This document shows, piece after piece, positions 1 through 7,708 of a stretch of DNA of 64,000 bases. Where the stretch lies: positions 1 to 64,000 of the forward strand of contig JASLIG010000104.1 in the NCBI GenBank assembly GCA_030152805.1, given 5' to 3'. How positions within the stretch are numbered: the first letter of the stretch is position 1; every line of letters begins with the position of its first letter. A program made the translations under genes and the position numbers. The notes below the pieces were generated by a model. The model made no database searches. It was not told the origin of the DNA and saw only the letters and a program-made list of their open reading frames with translations. This stretch comes from Solirubrobacterales bacterium. GTDB lineage: Bacteria; Actinomycetota; Thermoleophilia; Solirubrobacterales; 70-9.

Positions 1-799
1 ATTCCAGCAATGCCCCTACACCAATACAGAAGTCAAAAGATGCCTTTACTCGGCAACCAATGGCGGCGAAGTCGTCCTCGGCACGAAGAAAGTGCCGATC
101 GAAAAAGAAGTGATCCTGCAGGGCGGCTACTCCAGCCCCAACTTCGAAGAAGAAAACCCCGAATTCCTGTTCGCTAAATTCTTTGCCGCGACCAACGGCA
201 TAACGCTCTCTAAAGGCGCCCAGAACGTTCCCGGCGGCCTCTTGGGCATCGTGCCAGAAGAAAAATCCCCGGCGCTGGTTAAAGCGCTGATCAAATTCTT
301 CTTCGAAAACAAAATCACCGGCGTCACCTCGACCCTCGAACTGGCCAAAGCGGCCACCGACATCAGGATCAGCGAAAACCACCTCGCCGAAGGCGAAGGG
401 ATCGCGCTGAAAATGCCGGTCAAGGTCCACCTGGAAAACCCCTTCCTCGGCAAAAGCTGCTACGTCGGGTCGAGCAGCTCGCCGATCAATTTCCAGCTGA
501 CCAGCGGCGTCACCAGCCCGCCCGGGCCCAACAAATCGATCTCGGGCAAAGTCGGCGAAGTCGAATTCCTCGAAAGCGCAAAGATCCTGAAGCTCAAAGG
601 AAATGAAATCGTCGACAACTCCTGGTCGGCGCCTGCCGCCAGCGGTTGTGGGGGAATCATCTCCTTCCTCGTCACCCCGATCATCAACGGCCAGATCGGC
701 CTGCCCGCCGCAGCGGGCAAAAACACCGCGATCCTCAAAAACACGGTCATGACCTCGACCGCGAACGCGGTGAAAAAAAACAATGAAGAAAACCCATAG
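1..799 (+). CDS. Secreted protein, paralogous family A, copy 1 (5' end outside window)
   Basis: The reading frame is open from base 2, so the signal peptide and start lie upstream of the window; 265 residues are visible. It aligns almost end to end with the proteins at 3567-4475 and 4576-5487. Shared landmarks are CPYTN near the visible start, GGEVVLG, a PNFEEENPEFLFAKF block, LAEGEGIALKMPVK, SCYVGSSSSP, SGCGG and a C-terminal NNEENP. Four cysteines are conserved with the paralogues, which fits an exported disulfide-bonded protein. Codons favour GAA and AAA, unlike the housekeeping genes further on. The gene is followed after 30 bp by another secreted protein and probably shares its transcript. 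I do not recognise a characterised family; function is unknown. Confidence 0.8.
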   Translation, partial: FQQCPYTNTEVKRCLYSATNGGEVVLGTKKVPIEKEVILQGGYSSPNFEEENPEFLFAKFFAATNGITLSKGAQNVPGGLLGIVPEEKSPALVKALIKFFFENKITGVTSTLELAKAATDIRISENHLAEGEGIALKMPVKVHLENPFLGKSCYVGSSSSPINFQLTSGVTSPPGPNKSISGKVGEVEFLESAKILKLKGNEIVDNSWSAPAASGCGGIISFLVTPIINGQIGLPAAAGKNTAILKNTVMTSTANAVKKNNEENP

Positions 800-829
800 C
801 CCGAATACAGCGAAAGGAGAAGTGAGACG

Positions 830-1453
830 ATGAACCGCATGTCAAAGAACATCATGCGCGGGGCCATCGCCGCGCTGCTCGCGAGCGCGGTGTTCGCGGC
901 CAGCGCAAGCGCCAGTCCCGTCTGGAAGTTCGAAGGCAAAGAACTGAGTGGAACCGAAACGGTCCTGGGCGCCGCCCTGGACAGCAAGTTGACGGTCCCC
1001 GGCCTGACGACCAAATGCGCGAATTTCCTCTACAAACTGAAAATCTCAAACTCGGCCGGCACCGGCAAAGGCGAACTGGTCGAACTGCCTCTCTATGAAT
1101 GCACCACCGACAGTCCCGAAGTGTGCACGGTCAAATCGATCACGCCCGAAACCCTGCCGTGGCCGGCGAAACTGACCACGGTCACCCCCAGCAACTACAT
1201 CGTCATCGAAGGAGTCAAAGTCTCCATTGTCTATGCCGGTGAAGAATGCGCGCTGGGCGGGTTGACGGTCAAAGTCACCGGCACCGCCGGCGGCCTGGTC
1301 GACAACGCGACTGAAACCGCGACCTTCAACGCGGCGAGCTTCAGCGCGACGAAAACCAAACTGACCGCGCTGGGCAGCTCGATTCAGTGGGAAGGCGTCT
1401 TCCCCACCGAAGCATTCGAAGTGCACCGCCTGGAGGCGATATCCGTCTCCTGA
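830..1453 (+). CDS. Small secreted protein, family B
   Basis: This is a 207-residue protein with a signal peptide over about residues 1-28, ending ASASAS. A ribosome site AAAGGAG sits 12 bases before the ATG; a second ATG three codons in is also possible. The mature part resembles the proteins at 2322-3062 and 12125-12796. The shared order is a VPGL motif, a cysteine two to four residues later, a GxG turn, a Y-x-x-C strand and a second cysteine pair. It looks like a small beta-rich exported protein. The stop codon overlaps the next ATG (TGATG), so the lipoprotein downstream is probably translationally coupled. No function can be assigned. Confidence 0.75.
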   Translation: MNRMSKNIMRGAIAALLASAVFAASASASPVWKFEGKELSGTETVLGAALDSKLTVPGLTTKCANFLYKLKISNSAGTGKGELVELPLYECTTDSPEVCTVKSITPETLPWPAKLTTVTPSNYIVIEGVKVSIVYAGEECALGGLTVKVTGTAGGLVDNATETATFNAASFSATKTKLTALGSSIQWEGVFPTEAFEVHRLEAISVS

Positions 1454-2223
1454 TGTCCAGGGCACGGCATGCGAGCGCCAGGACCCTCCTGGCGCTCGCG
1501 GCCGTGGCCGCCCTCGCTCTCGCCGGCTGCGGGGGAGGGGGGTCGAAGGAGACGACGGGCGCCGCCGCGACTCAGCAAGGAGAAGCTGCTTCGCGGGCCG
1601 AAGGGGGCAAGGAAGGCTCCGCCTCCCAGGGCGCCAAAGGACAGGGACAAGGCACAGGCTCCCAAAGCCAATCCTCCACCCCCCAAAACCAGGGCAAGCA
1701 CGGCAAGCCGATCACCCTGCCCAAGGGCGAACCCGAGCCCCAGGCCACCCCCGCCGAGGAAGCCAACGCCACCGTCGTCGACATCGCCCTGCAGAGCCCC
1801 GATGTTGCCCAGGGCGGGGCGCTTCCTGCCACCTTCACCTGCGACGGCGAGGGCAGCTGGCCGACCCTGCAATGGCAGGGCGTCCCGGCCGATACCAAGG
1901 AACTCCTCCTCCTGGCGATGAACGTGCAGCCGGTGGGCGGCAAGATCTTCTTCGACTGGGCGCTGGCGGGCATCGATCCAAACCTCGAGGGCATCGAGTC
2001 GGGCAGGCTTCCCAAGGGCGCGGTGCAGGGCCAAAACAGCTTCGGCAAAGCCGACTACCGGATCTGCCCGCCCCAGGGTCAATCCGAAACCTACGTCTTC
2101 GCCCTCTATGCCCTGCCCAAGGCGCTCTCAGCCCAAAAGGGCTTCGATCCCGCCGCGCTGCGCACACGAGCGCAGGCGATCTCCCGCGACGCCGGCCTGC
2201 TCGCCGCCTCCTACGGGCGCTGA
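1453..2223 (+). CDS. Lipoprotein with PEBP/YbhB-like (Raf kinase inhibitor-like) domain
   Basis: This is a 256-residue protein starting at the ATG that overlaps the previous stop. The N-terminus is a lipoprotein signal with lipobox LALAGC, so it should be anchored to the outer face of the membrane. A low-complexity Gln/Gly/Lys/Ser linker spans about residues 25-95. The C-terminal ~160 residues match the phosphatidylethanolamine-binding (YbhB/YbcL) fold: ATFTCDGEGSWPTLQW, FFDWALAGI, NSFGKADYRICPP and a YVFALYAL strand. The usual HW of the fourth block is DW and the usual GP before CPP is RI, so the ligand pocket may be altered. PEBP proteins bind anionic ligands; the ligand here is unknown. 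Confidence 0.8.
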   Translation: MSRARHASARTLLALAAVAALALAGCGGGGSKETTGAAATQQGEAASRAEGGKEGSASQGAKGQGQGTGSQSQSSTPQNQGKHGKPITLPKGEPEPQATPAEEANATVVDIALQSPDVAQGGALPATFTCDGEGSWPTLQWQGVPADTKELLLLAMNVQPVGGKIFFDWALAGIDPNLEGIESGRLPKGAVQGQNSFGKADYRICPPQGQSETYVFALYALPKALSAQKGFDPAALRTRAQAISRDAGLLAASYGR

Positions 2224-2244
2224 GCGGATAGAAAACACCGCTCA
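2221..2244 (+). terminator. Hairpin including the lipoprotein stop codon
   Basis: A perfect 7-bp stem (TGAGCGG/CCGCTCA) with a 10-base loop starts exactly at the TGA stop and is followed by an A-rich, not T-rich, stretch. It is probably a terminator or mRNA-end structure for 830-2223. Confidence 0.45.
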
Positions 2245-2321
2245 GCAAAACTTGACCGCATAGCCGTAAGGGCGGATGCTGCTCCCTGGGCGGGGGCAAC
2301 CCGAAATGAGAGGAGCATCAG

Positions 2322-3062
2322 ATGCGGTATGGAAAGCATGCAGCCAAGCTGCTCGGCCTGGCGGCCGTGGCGGCGCTCGGCGCGATGGCGCTGGCGGCAT
2401 CGGCGCAGGCGGTTGCGCCGGGGTTCTTAATCAACCTAGAATCCGTGGGAACATTAAAAGCGACCTTTAGCGGCGAACAGGTGGGCCGTGGCGCCCTCTT
2501 AGTTCCGGGGCTCAACTTCGAGATCAACTGTGAAAAATTCACGGTCGACGAAGGACTAATCAATAGTAGCACCGACGCAAAAAGTATCCTCTTATACACA
2601 GAATGTACAACGTTATCGATTCCTAAAGAATCCCCAGAAGAGATCCACTGCCACGTAGCCGAACCGATCAAAGCTGAAGCCTTAATCTTACCGGCTGAGA
2701 TTCTCAGCGGCGCAGCAGCTCTCTTAGCTGAGAAAATCAAAGCTTTAATCAGGCTCTGGTTACCGAACGCCGCTAAACCCTTAACGGAAGAATGCATCCT
2801 TCCCAATGACAACGTCGTCACGGGTGAGATCTGCTTGCGGCTTGATGGAAACAACTCCAGCATTTTGGAAGTATTAACAAGCCAGGCGATCTCTGGGGAA
2901 TGCAAGGAAAGAAAAACCTTAGAAGCCTTAGGTGAAGATATAGGTGGAGGCTTTAAAGACAAACTGAAGTACGGTGCCCAAGAAGTCTTCGTCGATGGTA
3001 CAGCAAGATTGAGCTTGACCGGAGTACACAAAGGTCTGTTCCTTGGAGTCTGCTTATTCTGA
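2322..3062 (+). CDS. Secreted protein, family B, TTA-rich mature region
   Basis: This 246-residue protein has a good site (AGAGGAG) before the ATG and a signal peptide over residues 1-31 (ending AQAVA). The mature part has LLVPGLNFEINCEKF, a YTECTT strand, CHVAEPIKAEA and a C-terminal LSLTGVHKGL. These align in order with the proteins at 830 and 12125. Base use is mosaic. The signal-peptide codons are GC-rich, whereas the mature region is AT-richer and contains 15 TTA leucine codons. That is exceptional beside the housekeeping genes of this window. Function is unknown; it is probably an exported beta-rich protein. Confidence 0.75.
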   Translation: MRYGKHAAKLLGLAAVAALGAMALAASAQAVAPGFLINLESVGTLKATFSGEQVGRGALLVPGLNFEINCEKFTVDEGLINSSTDAKSILLYTECTTLSIPKESPEEIHCHVAEPIKAEALILPAEILSGAAALLAEKIKALIRLWLPNAAKPLTEECILPNDNVVTGEICLRLDGNNSSILEVLTSQAISGECKERKTLEALGEDIGGGFKDKLKYGAQEVFVDGTARLSLTGVHKGLFLGVCLF

Positions 3063-3566
3063 AGATGTAGGAATAAGTAGTAATGTAATGTGTGAGATAA
3101 TTACCGCGTTGCCTCCTGGGACGGTGTGGTAGTGATGCGAAAGCCAAGAGAGATAGCAGGAGTTGCGGGTGTGTGCCGGTGCTGCAAGACCCACGCCGCT
3201 CCCCTCGAGGCGAGCGGCGTGGGTCAAACCGGGCGGCGTGGGGCTTTAACGCGAATTGGATTCCGAAAAAGCCTGCGGGAAAAAGGGGGAAAGGGGAAAG
3301 CGTCGCAGCTATGGAAGGGAAAGTTTTCTTCAAAAAAGTCACGAGCTCAAGCCGCTTTCGTGAGGCTGATTTGGATAGCCGTTAGAGCGGCAGAGAGAGT
3401 TAGAAAACATAGGGCGTCAAAATTTGACCTGCGCGGCCCGGGCATCGATGCTTGGTGCTTGGCCGCGCGGGGAGCCGTGGCAGAGCTTGCCAGGGCGCTC
3501 GTCGGGCGGAGGATCGCTACGCGATCCGTTAGCGCGCTAGTCCATCGGGAGATCAGGAGATTGATA
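3063..3566. other. 504-bp intergenic region with several hairpins
   Basis: No convincing coding sequence is seen; the open frame upstream of 3567 reads as low-quality, Arg-rich peptide. The stretch holds a perfect 14-bp inverted repeat (3188-3225), an 8-bp one (GCGCGGCC 3431-3438 with 3461-3468), a 7-bp one (3511-3527) and a 13-base palindrome GTCAAAATTTGAC (3416-3428) that could be an operator. It may hold the terminator of 2322-3062 and the promoter or leader of 3567-4475. Confidence 0.4.
3188..3225. repeat. Perfect 14-bp inverted repeat
   Basis: The arms GACCCACGCCGCTC (3188-3201) and GAGCGGCGTGGGTC (3212-3225) are perfectly complementary, with a loop that itself contains CCTCGAGG. No T-run follows, so this is either a factor-assisted terminator or a structured RNA element. 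Confidence 0.5.
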
Positions 3567-4475
3567 ATGCTTGCGAAGAGAGTAATTGCGGCCACTACGG
3601 CCCTTGCGATTGTGGCGGTGGCCATGCTGAGTATCGCTGGTACAGCTTCGGCGGAACTCACCGGCGCATTCACTAGATTTAAATTCTGTCCTCGGACGGG
3701 CAGCGAAGCCACCCGGTGCGTGTATTCCGTTACTGATGGCGGAGAAGTCGTTCTGGGTTCCAAGACGGTTCCGATCGTCAATCCAGTGACGCTGCAGGGT
3801 GGCTATGGAAAACCCAACTTCGACGAAGAAAGCCCCGAATTCCTGTTTTCTAAATTCTTCGCTGCTAGCAATGGAGTAACTCTTTCCAAAACACCACAAC
3901 CCGTCCCGGGTGGCCTGCTGGGTATTCTGCCACCGGAATCCTCACCACCGGTGATCAAAGCGCTTGTAAAAGTGGCCACCGAAAATGGCTTGACCGGCGT
4001 CAATTCGACACTGGAACTCGCACGTCCGGCTAGCGAGATCAAAATCAGCGAAAACCATCTCGCCGAAGCGGAAGGGGTGGCTCTGGTGCTGCCGCTCAAG
4101 GCACGCTTGGAAAACCCCGTGCTCGGTAGCTCATGTTATGTGGGTTCGTCGACAAACCCGATCTATTGGGAACTGACCACCGGGAAAACGAATCCCCCTG
4201 GGCCTAACGAATCGATATCGGGCTTTGCGGGGAATATTGACTTCCTGGAAAGTGGAACGATCGTGGAAGCCGAAAACGCCGTTCTCGTGGACAACGCGTG
4301 GTCCGCTCCGGCTGCCAGCGGTTGTGGCGGGTTGCTGTCGGCGGTGATGGATCCGATCATCAATCTCGCCTCGGGCCTGCCTGCGGAAAAAGGAACGAAC
4401 ACAGCCATCCTCGAAAACGACATCAGCGAGACGACGGTGAATTCGGTCAACTTAAACGACGAAGATCACCCATAA
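3567..4475 (+). CDS. Secreted protein, paralogous family A, copy 2
   Basis: This 302-residue protein begins at the ATG preceded by GGGAGATCAGGAG. That start was chosen because it gives a proper signal peptide (residues 1-28, ending TASA) and the same length as the copy at 4576. The mature protein starts ELTGAFTRFKFCP and continues with GGEVVLGSK, the PNFDEESPEFLFSKF block, NHLAEAEGVAL, SCYVGSS and SGCGG. It lies head-to-tail with copies 1 and 3, separated by independent hairpins, so the three may be separately transcribed. Codon use here is more mixed than in copy 1. I do not know the function; the pattern suggests a lineage-specific exported family. Confidence 0.8.
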   Translation: MLAKRVIAATTALAIVAVAMLSIAGTASAELTGAFTRFKFCPRTGSEATRCVYSVTDGGEVVLGSKTVPIVNPVTLQGGYGKPNFDEESPEFLFSKFFAASNGVTLSKTPQPVPGGLLGILPPESSPPVIKALVKVATENGLTGVNSTLELARPASEIKISENHLAEAEGVALVLPLKARLENPVLGSSCYVGSSTNPIYWELTTGKTNPPGPNESISGFAGNIDFLESGTIVEAENAVLVDNAWSAPAASGCGGLLSAVMDPIINLASGLPAEKGTNTAILENDISETTVNSVNLNDEDHP

Positions 4476-4488
4476 TACGACTTCACGT

Positions 4489-4525
4489 CAGACATGGATG
4501 CTGGCTAGGCCAGCATCCATGTCTG
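4489..4525 (+). terminator. Strong hairpin after family A copy 2
   Basis: A perfect 16-bp stem (arms 4489-4504 and 4510-4525) closes a 5-base loop CTAGG. It sits 13 bp past the stop codon. No U-tract follows, but the stability and position fit a terminator. Confidence 0.65.
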
Positions 4526-4575
4526 TGCTGACGAAGGACGATCCAGTCCATTGAGCAAACATTAGGAGAGGGAGA

Positions 4576-5487
4576 ATGAGGAATAGACGTATACCAGGGG
4601 CTTGCTTGGCGCTGCTTGTCGTGGCGCTCGGCAGCTTTGCATTTGCGGGCAGTGCGTCGGCGAAACTCACCGGCGAATTTACGAAGTTCCAGTACTGCCC
4701 TTATACCAACACAATTGTGACACGTTGTCTTTACTCGGTCACCTCGGGTGGCGAAGTCGTGCTCGGTAGCAAGAAAGTGCCGATCGTCAACCCTGTGACC
4801 CTGCAGGGTGGAACCACTAAACCCAACCTCGAAGAAGAAAGTCCTGAATTCCTGTTCGCCAAAATGGTCGAAGCGACGAACGGTGTGACGCTGTCGAAAA
4901 CATCACAGCCAGTGCCGGGCGGTCTCGCGGGGTTCGTGAACTGCAAAGAAATCAGCAATATCATTCTGAAAGTTAGCTGCGAAGCGATTTTCGAAAATGG
5001 TCTTACGGGCGTCAACTCGACGCTTGAACTTGCCCGGCCGGCGAGCGAGATCAGGGTCAGCGAAAATCACCTGGCCGAAGGCGAAGGCATCGCCCTGAAA
5101 CTGCCGGTCAAGGCTCACCTCGAAAACCCGCTCTTCGGGAGCTCTTGCTTCGTGGGCTCGAGCAGCAATCCGATTATCTGGAATCTGACCTCGGGCACGA
5201 CCAACCCGCCGAAAGGCACTGCGCCGATTACGGGCAAAGTCGGCGAAGTCGAATTCCTCGAAAGTGCGCGAATCCTGAAGCTCAGTGGAAATGAAATCGT
5301 CGACAACACTTGGGCGGCACCGGCCGCCAGCGGTTGTGGAGGGATCTTCTCCTTCATCATCGACCCCATTGTCAATGCCTCATCCGGCCTTCCGGCCGCG
5401 GCTGGCAAAAACGTGGCCAAGCAGCAGAACACGGTCTACACCACGACCGCCAACGCTCTGAAAAAAAACAACGAAGAAAATCCGTAA
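4576..5487 (+). CDS. Secreted protein, paralogous family A, copy 3
   Basis: This 303-residue protein has a ribosome site AGGAGAGGGAG just before the ATG and a signal peptide over residues 1-29 (ending GSASA). The mature part follows its paralogues: KLTGEFTKFQYCPYTN, GGEVVLGSKKVPI, PNLEEESPEFLFAKM, NHLAEGEGIAL, SCFVGSS and SGCGG. It differs by an insert at about residues 120-140 carrying two extra cysteines (NCKEISNI and KVSCEAI). It is closer to copy 1 than to copy 2 in the C-terminal half, including the NNEENP end. Function is unknown. It is flanked by hairpins on both sides, so it is likely a single-gene transcript. Confidence 0.8.
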   Translation: MRNRRIPGACLALLVVALGSFAFAGSASAKLTGEFTKFQYCPYTNTIVTRCLYSVTSGGEVVLGSKKVPIVNPVTLQGGTTKPNLEEESPEFLFAKMVEATNGVTLSKTSQPVPGGLAGFVNCKEISNIILKVSCEAIFENGLTGVNSTLELARPASEIRVSENHLAEGEGIALKLPVKAHLENPLFGSSCFVGSSSNPIIWNLTSGTTNPPKGTAPITGKVGEVEFLESARILKLSGNEIVDNTWAAPAASGCGGIFSFIIDPIVNASSGLPAAAGKNVAKQQNTVYTTTANALKKNNEENP

Positions 5488-5510
5488 GCGGTTCAACGGA
5501 TAGCTGAAGG

Positions 5511-5539
5511 GCACGAGCGCCGGTTTCCGGCGCTCGTGC
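5511..5539 (+). terminator. Rho-independent-type hairpin
   Basis: A perfect 13-bp stem GCACGAGCGCCGG/CCGGCGCTCGTGC with a TTT loop lies 23 bp after the stop of family A copy 3. A short T-rich run (CTTTTCTT) follows about 12 bases later. Confidence 0.7.
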
Positions 5540-5571
5540 TCGTTGTGGGACTTTTCTTCGTGCCCGGCCCG

Positions 5572-5577
5572 TATATT
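5572..5577 (+). promoter_or_regulatory. -10 element for the permease operon
   Basis: TATATT lies eight bases before the ATG of a short upstream frame. Start of transcription would fall at or just before that ATG. No clear -35 element is visible. Confidence 0.4.
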
Positions 5578-5585
5578 CGGAGGCG

Positions 5586-5612
5586 ATGACTGCTTTCGAA
5601 GCAGCTAACTGA
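5586..5612 (+). CDS. Eight-codon leader peptide coupled to the permease
   Basis: GGAGG at 5579-5583 precedes an ATG whose frame encodes MTAFEAAN. It stops at a TGA that shares its last base with the permease ATG (TGATG). Inside it, TGCTT and AAGCA can pair around a 3-base loop. The good ribosome site belongs to this short frame, while the permease has none of its own, so permease translation probably depends on reinitiation. This is read directly from sequence; translation is inferred. Confidence 0.45.
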   Translation: MTAFEAAN

Positions 5613-7510
5613 TGGCTCAGCGGATCCCGCGCGACGAGTCGCTGAGCCGCGTCCACGGCGTCGGAGCGCTCTTCTCGGCCGCCTACGGCAACGTCGGCTC
5701 CTCTATCTACTACGCGCTCGGCGTCACGGCCGCCTTTGCTCTCGGTCTGACGCCGATTGCCTTCGTCATCTCCGGGCTGATCTTCGCGGCCACAGCCGCG
5801 ACCTATGCCGAGGCGACGGTGATGTTCCCGGAGGCAGGCGGGTCCTCGAGCTTTGCCCGCCACGCCTTCAACGAGCTGGTCAGCTTCGTCGCAGCGTGGG
5901 GGCAGATGCTCAACTACACGATCACGGTCGCGATCTCGGCCTTCTTCGTGCCGCACTACCTGGCGGTGTTCTGGCCCTGGCTTGGCGACAGTCCGGGTGA
6001 CATCATCGGGGGCGCGCTGCTGATCGTCGCTCTCGCCCTGATCAACATCCGCGGCACCGAGGAGTCGGCGAAGCTCAACCTGGTCCTCGCCGTCGCCGAC
6101 CTCGCCACTCAGGTCGTATTGGTCGGGATCGGGCTGGTGCTCGTCTTCAGCCCGCAGGTCCTGGTCGACAACGTCCACCTCGGCGTGGCGCCGACCTGGA
6201 GCGACTTCGCGCTCGGTATCGCGGTCGGGATGATCGCCTACACCGGCATCGAGACGATCTCCAACATGGCCGAGGAGGCCAAGGATGCGGCGCGGACGAT
6301 CCCGCGCAGCGTCGGCCTCGTCGTGATCGCCGTGCTCGGCCTCTACCTGTTGATCCCGGTCGTCGCGCTCTCGGCGATGCCGGTGGTCAAGGACGCCGCT
6401 GGGCACTACGCGACCGCGCTCGGCTCCACCTTCGCCGACGACCCGATCCTCGGCATCGTGGAGAACCTCGGCCTTGCCTCGGACCCGACGGAAATCCTCC
6501 GCTACTACGTCGGCCTGCTCGCCGCGGTGATCCTGCTGATCGCCACCAACGCCGGCCTGATCGGGGTCTCGCGCCTCACCTACTCGATGGGCCAGCACCG
6601 CCAGCTGCCCGAGAGCCTGCGCCAGGTCCACCCCAAGTACCGCACGCCCTACGTGGCGATCCTGATCTTCGCCGCGATCGCGGTGATCACGCTGATCCCG
6701 GGCCAGACCGACTTCCTGGCGACGATGTACTCCTTCGGCGCGATGCTTTCCTTCACGATCGCCCACGTCTCGGTGGTTCAGCTGCGTCGCAAGCTCGGCG
6801 CTGCGGAGCGGCCGTGGAGGCCACCGTTCAACTTCCGCGCCTTCGGCACCGACGTGCCGCTCACCGCCGTCCTCGGCGGCCTCGGCACCTTCGCTGCCTG
6901 GATCGTCGTGATGGCCCTCAACCCGCGCACGCTCGCCGTGGGCGTCGGCTGGATGGCTTTCGGAATCGCCGTCTACGTCCTCTACCGCCGCAACCAGCGC
7001 CTGCCGCTCACCGAAACGGTCAAGGTGCTGCTGCCCGAGCCGCTTGGCGTCGAAGAGATCGAGTACCGCAGCATCCTTGTTGCCTTCGAGGACGACCAGC
7101 CTTTCTCCGAGGAGATGGTCGCGACGGCGGTCAAGCTCGCCTCCAAGCGCCGCCGCGGCATCCACATCCACGCGATGCTGACCGTGCCCACGCACCTGCC
7201 CCTCGATGCCGAGCTGCCCGACCAGGAAGCGGAGGCGCAGAGCAAGATCGAGCAGGCGAAGCTGATCGGCGGCCAGCGCGTCACCGGCCACGTCGAGCGC
7301 GTCCGCCCGGGTCAGGCGGGCTACGAGATCGCCGACGAGGCGAAGCTGATCGCCGCCGCTGCCGTGGTCGTTGGCTTGCGCTACCGCAACGGCCGCCCCC
7401 TCTACGACAAGACCCTGCAGACCGTGCTCGGCGAGCGCCCCTGCCGAGTCATCGTCGTCTCCGAACAGGGTGCCCAGCGGGGCACCGACCTGACGCCCGC
7501 GCTGGCGTAA
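5612..7510 (+). CDS. APC-superfamily permease with C-terminal Usp domain (probable K+ transporter)
   Basis: This 632-residue protein has two parts. Residues 1-460 form about 12 membrane segments of an APC-type transporter; a GNVGSSIYYALG segment in the first helix is the usual substrate region. Residues 485-625 resemble a universal stress protein domain (RSILVAFEDDQPFSEEM... ERPCRVIVVSE). A similar permease lies two genes on, and two TrkA-type proteins follow. The same combination occurs in mycobacteria as an APC permease beside ceoB-ceoC, so potassium uptake is more likely than amino-acid transport. The start overlaps the leader-peptide stop. Substrate is inferred from context only. Confidence 0.8.
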   Translation: MAQRIPRDESLSRVHGVGALFSAAYGNVGSSIYYALGVTAAFALGLTPIAFVISGLIFAATAATYAEATVMFPEAGGSSSFARHAFNELVSFVAAWGQMLNYTITVAISAFFVPHYLAVFWPWLGDSPGDIIGGALLIVALALINIRGTEESAKLNLVLAVADLATQVVLVGIGLVLVFSPQVLVDNVHLGVAPTWSDFALGIAVGMIAYTGIETISNMAEEAKDAARTIPRSVGLVVIAVLGLYLLIPVVALSAMPVVKDAAGHYATALGSTFADDPILGIVENLGLASDPTEILRYYVGLLAAVILLIATNAGLIGVSRLTYSMGQHRQLPESLRQVHPKYRTPYVAILIFAAIAVITLIPGQTDFLATMYSFGAMLSFTIAHVSVVQLRRKLGAAERPWRPPFNFRAFGTDVPLTAVLGGLGTFAAWIVVMALNPRTLAVGVGWMAFGIAVYVLYRRNQRLPLTETVKVLLPEPLGVEEIEYRSILVAFEDDQPFSEEMVATAVKLASKRRRGIHIHAMLTVPTHLPLDAELPDQEAEAQSKIEQAKLIGGQRVTGHVERVRPGQAGYEIADEAKLIAAAAVVVGLRYRNGRPLYDKTLQTVLGERPCRVIVVSEQGAQRGTDLTPALA

Positions 7511-7513
7511 TAT
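7508..7513 (+). promoter_or_regulatory. -10 element of a leaderless start
   Basis: TAATAT, whose first three bases are the permease stop codon, lies six bases before the GTG at 7520. That spacing is typical for leaderless transcripts. Confidence 0.4.
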
Positions 7514-7519
7514 CGCCGG

Positions 7520-7708
7520 GTGGCCTCTCCTGAGCGGATTTATCGCGGCTCCGTCCGAGCTTTCTCGCTCGTCTTTCTCGCCCTTGGCCTGGGCCTCCTC
7601 GTCAGCACCCTGGCCAACGGCGGTGGGCCGCTCTCCGTCGGCACCCTGCTCGGCCTGGCCTTCCTCGCCGTCGGCGCGGGCCGGCTCTGGGTAGCGTCTC
7701 GTACGTGA
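7520..7708 (+). CDS. Small two-helix membrane protein
   Basis: This 62-residue protein uses a GTG start without a ribosome site, consistent with leaderless translation. Two hydrophobic segments (about residues 14-32 and 40-56) are separated by a Gly-rich turn. It sits between the two permease genes and its stop overlaps the next GTG (GTGA). A role as an accessory subunit of the flanking transporter is a guess from position; I do not recognise the family. Confidence 0.55.
   Translation: MASPERIYRGSVRAFSLVFLALGLGLLVSTLANGGGPLSVGTLLGLAFLAVGAGRLWVASRT

Noticed and set aside
3126..3566. Longer N-terminus for the family A gene at 3567
   Set aside because: The extension is Arg-rich without conservation and would bury the signal peptide; a good ribosome site precedes the ATG at 3567.
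5372..7291. Long minus-strand open frame opposite the first permease (also 7897-9981, 14106-15884, 20974-22488, 54838-57675)
   Set aside because: These are mirror frames of high-GC genes, rich in Arg, Gly, Asp and His with no domain; the real genes are on the other strand.
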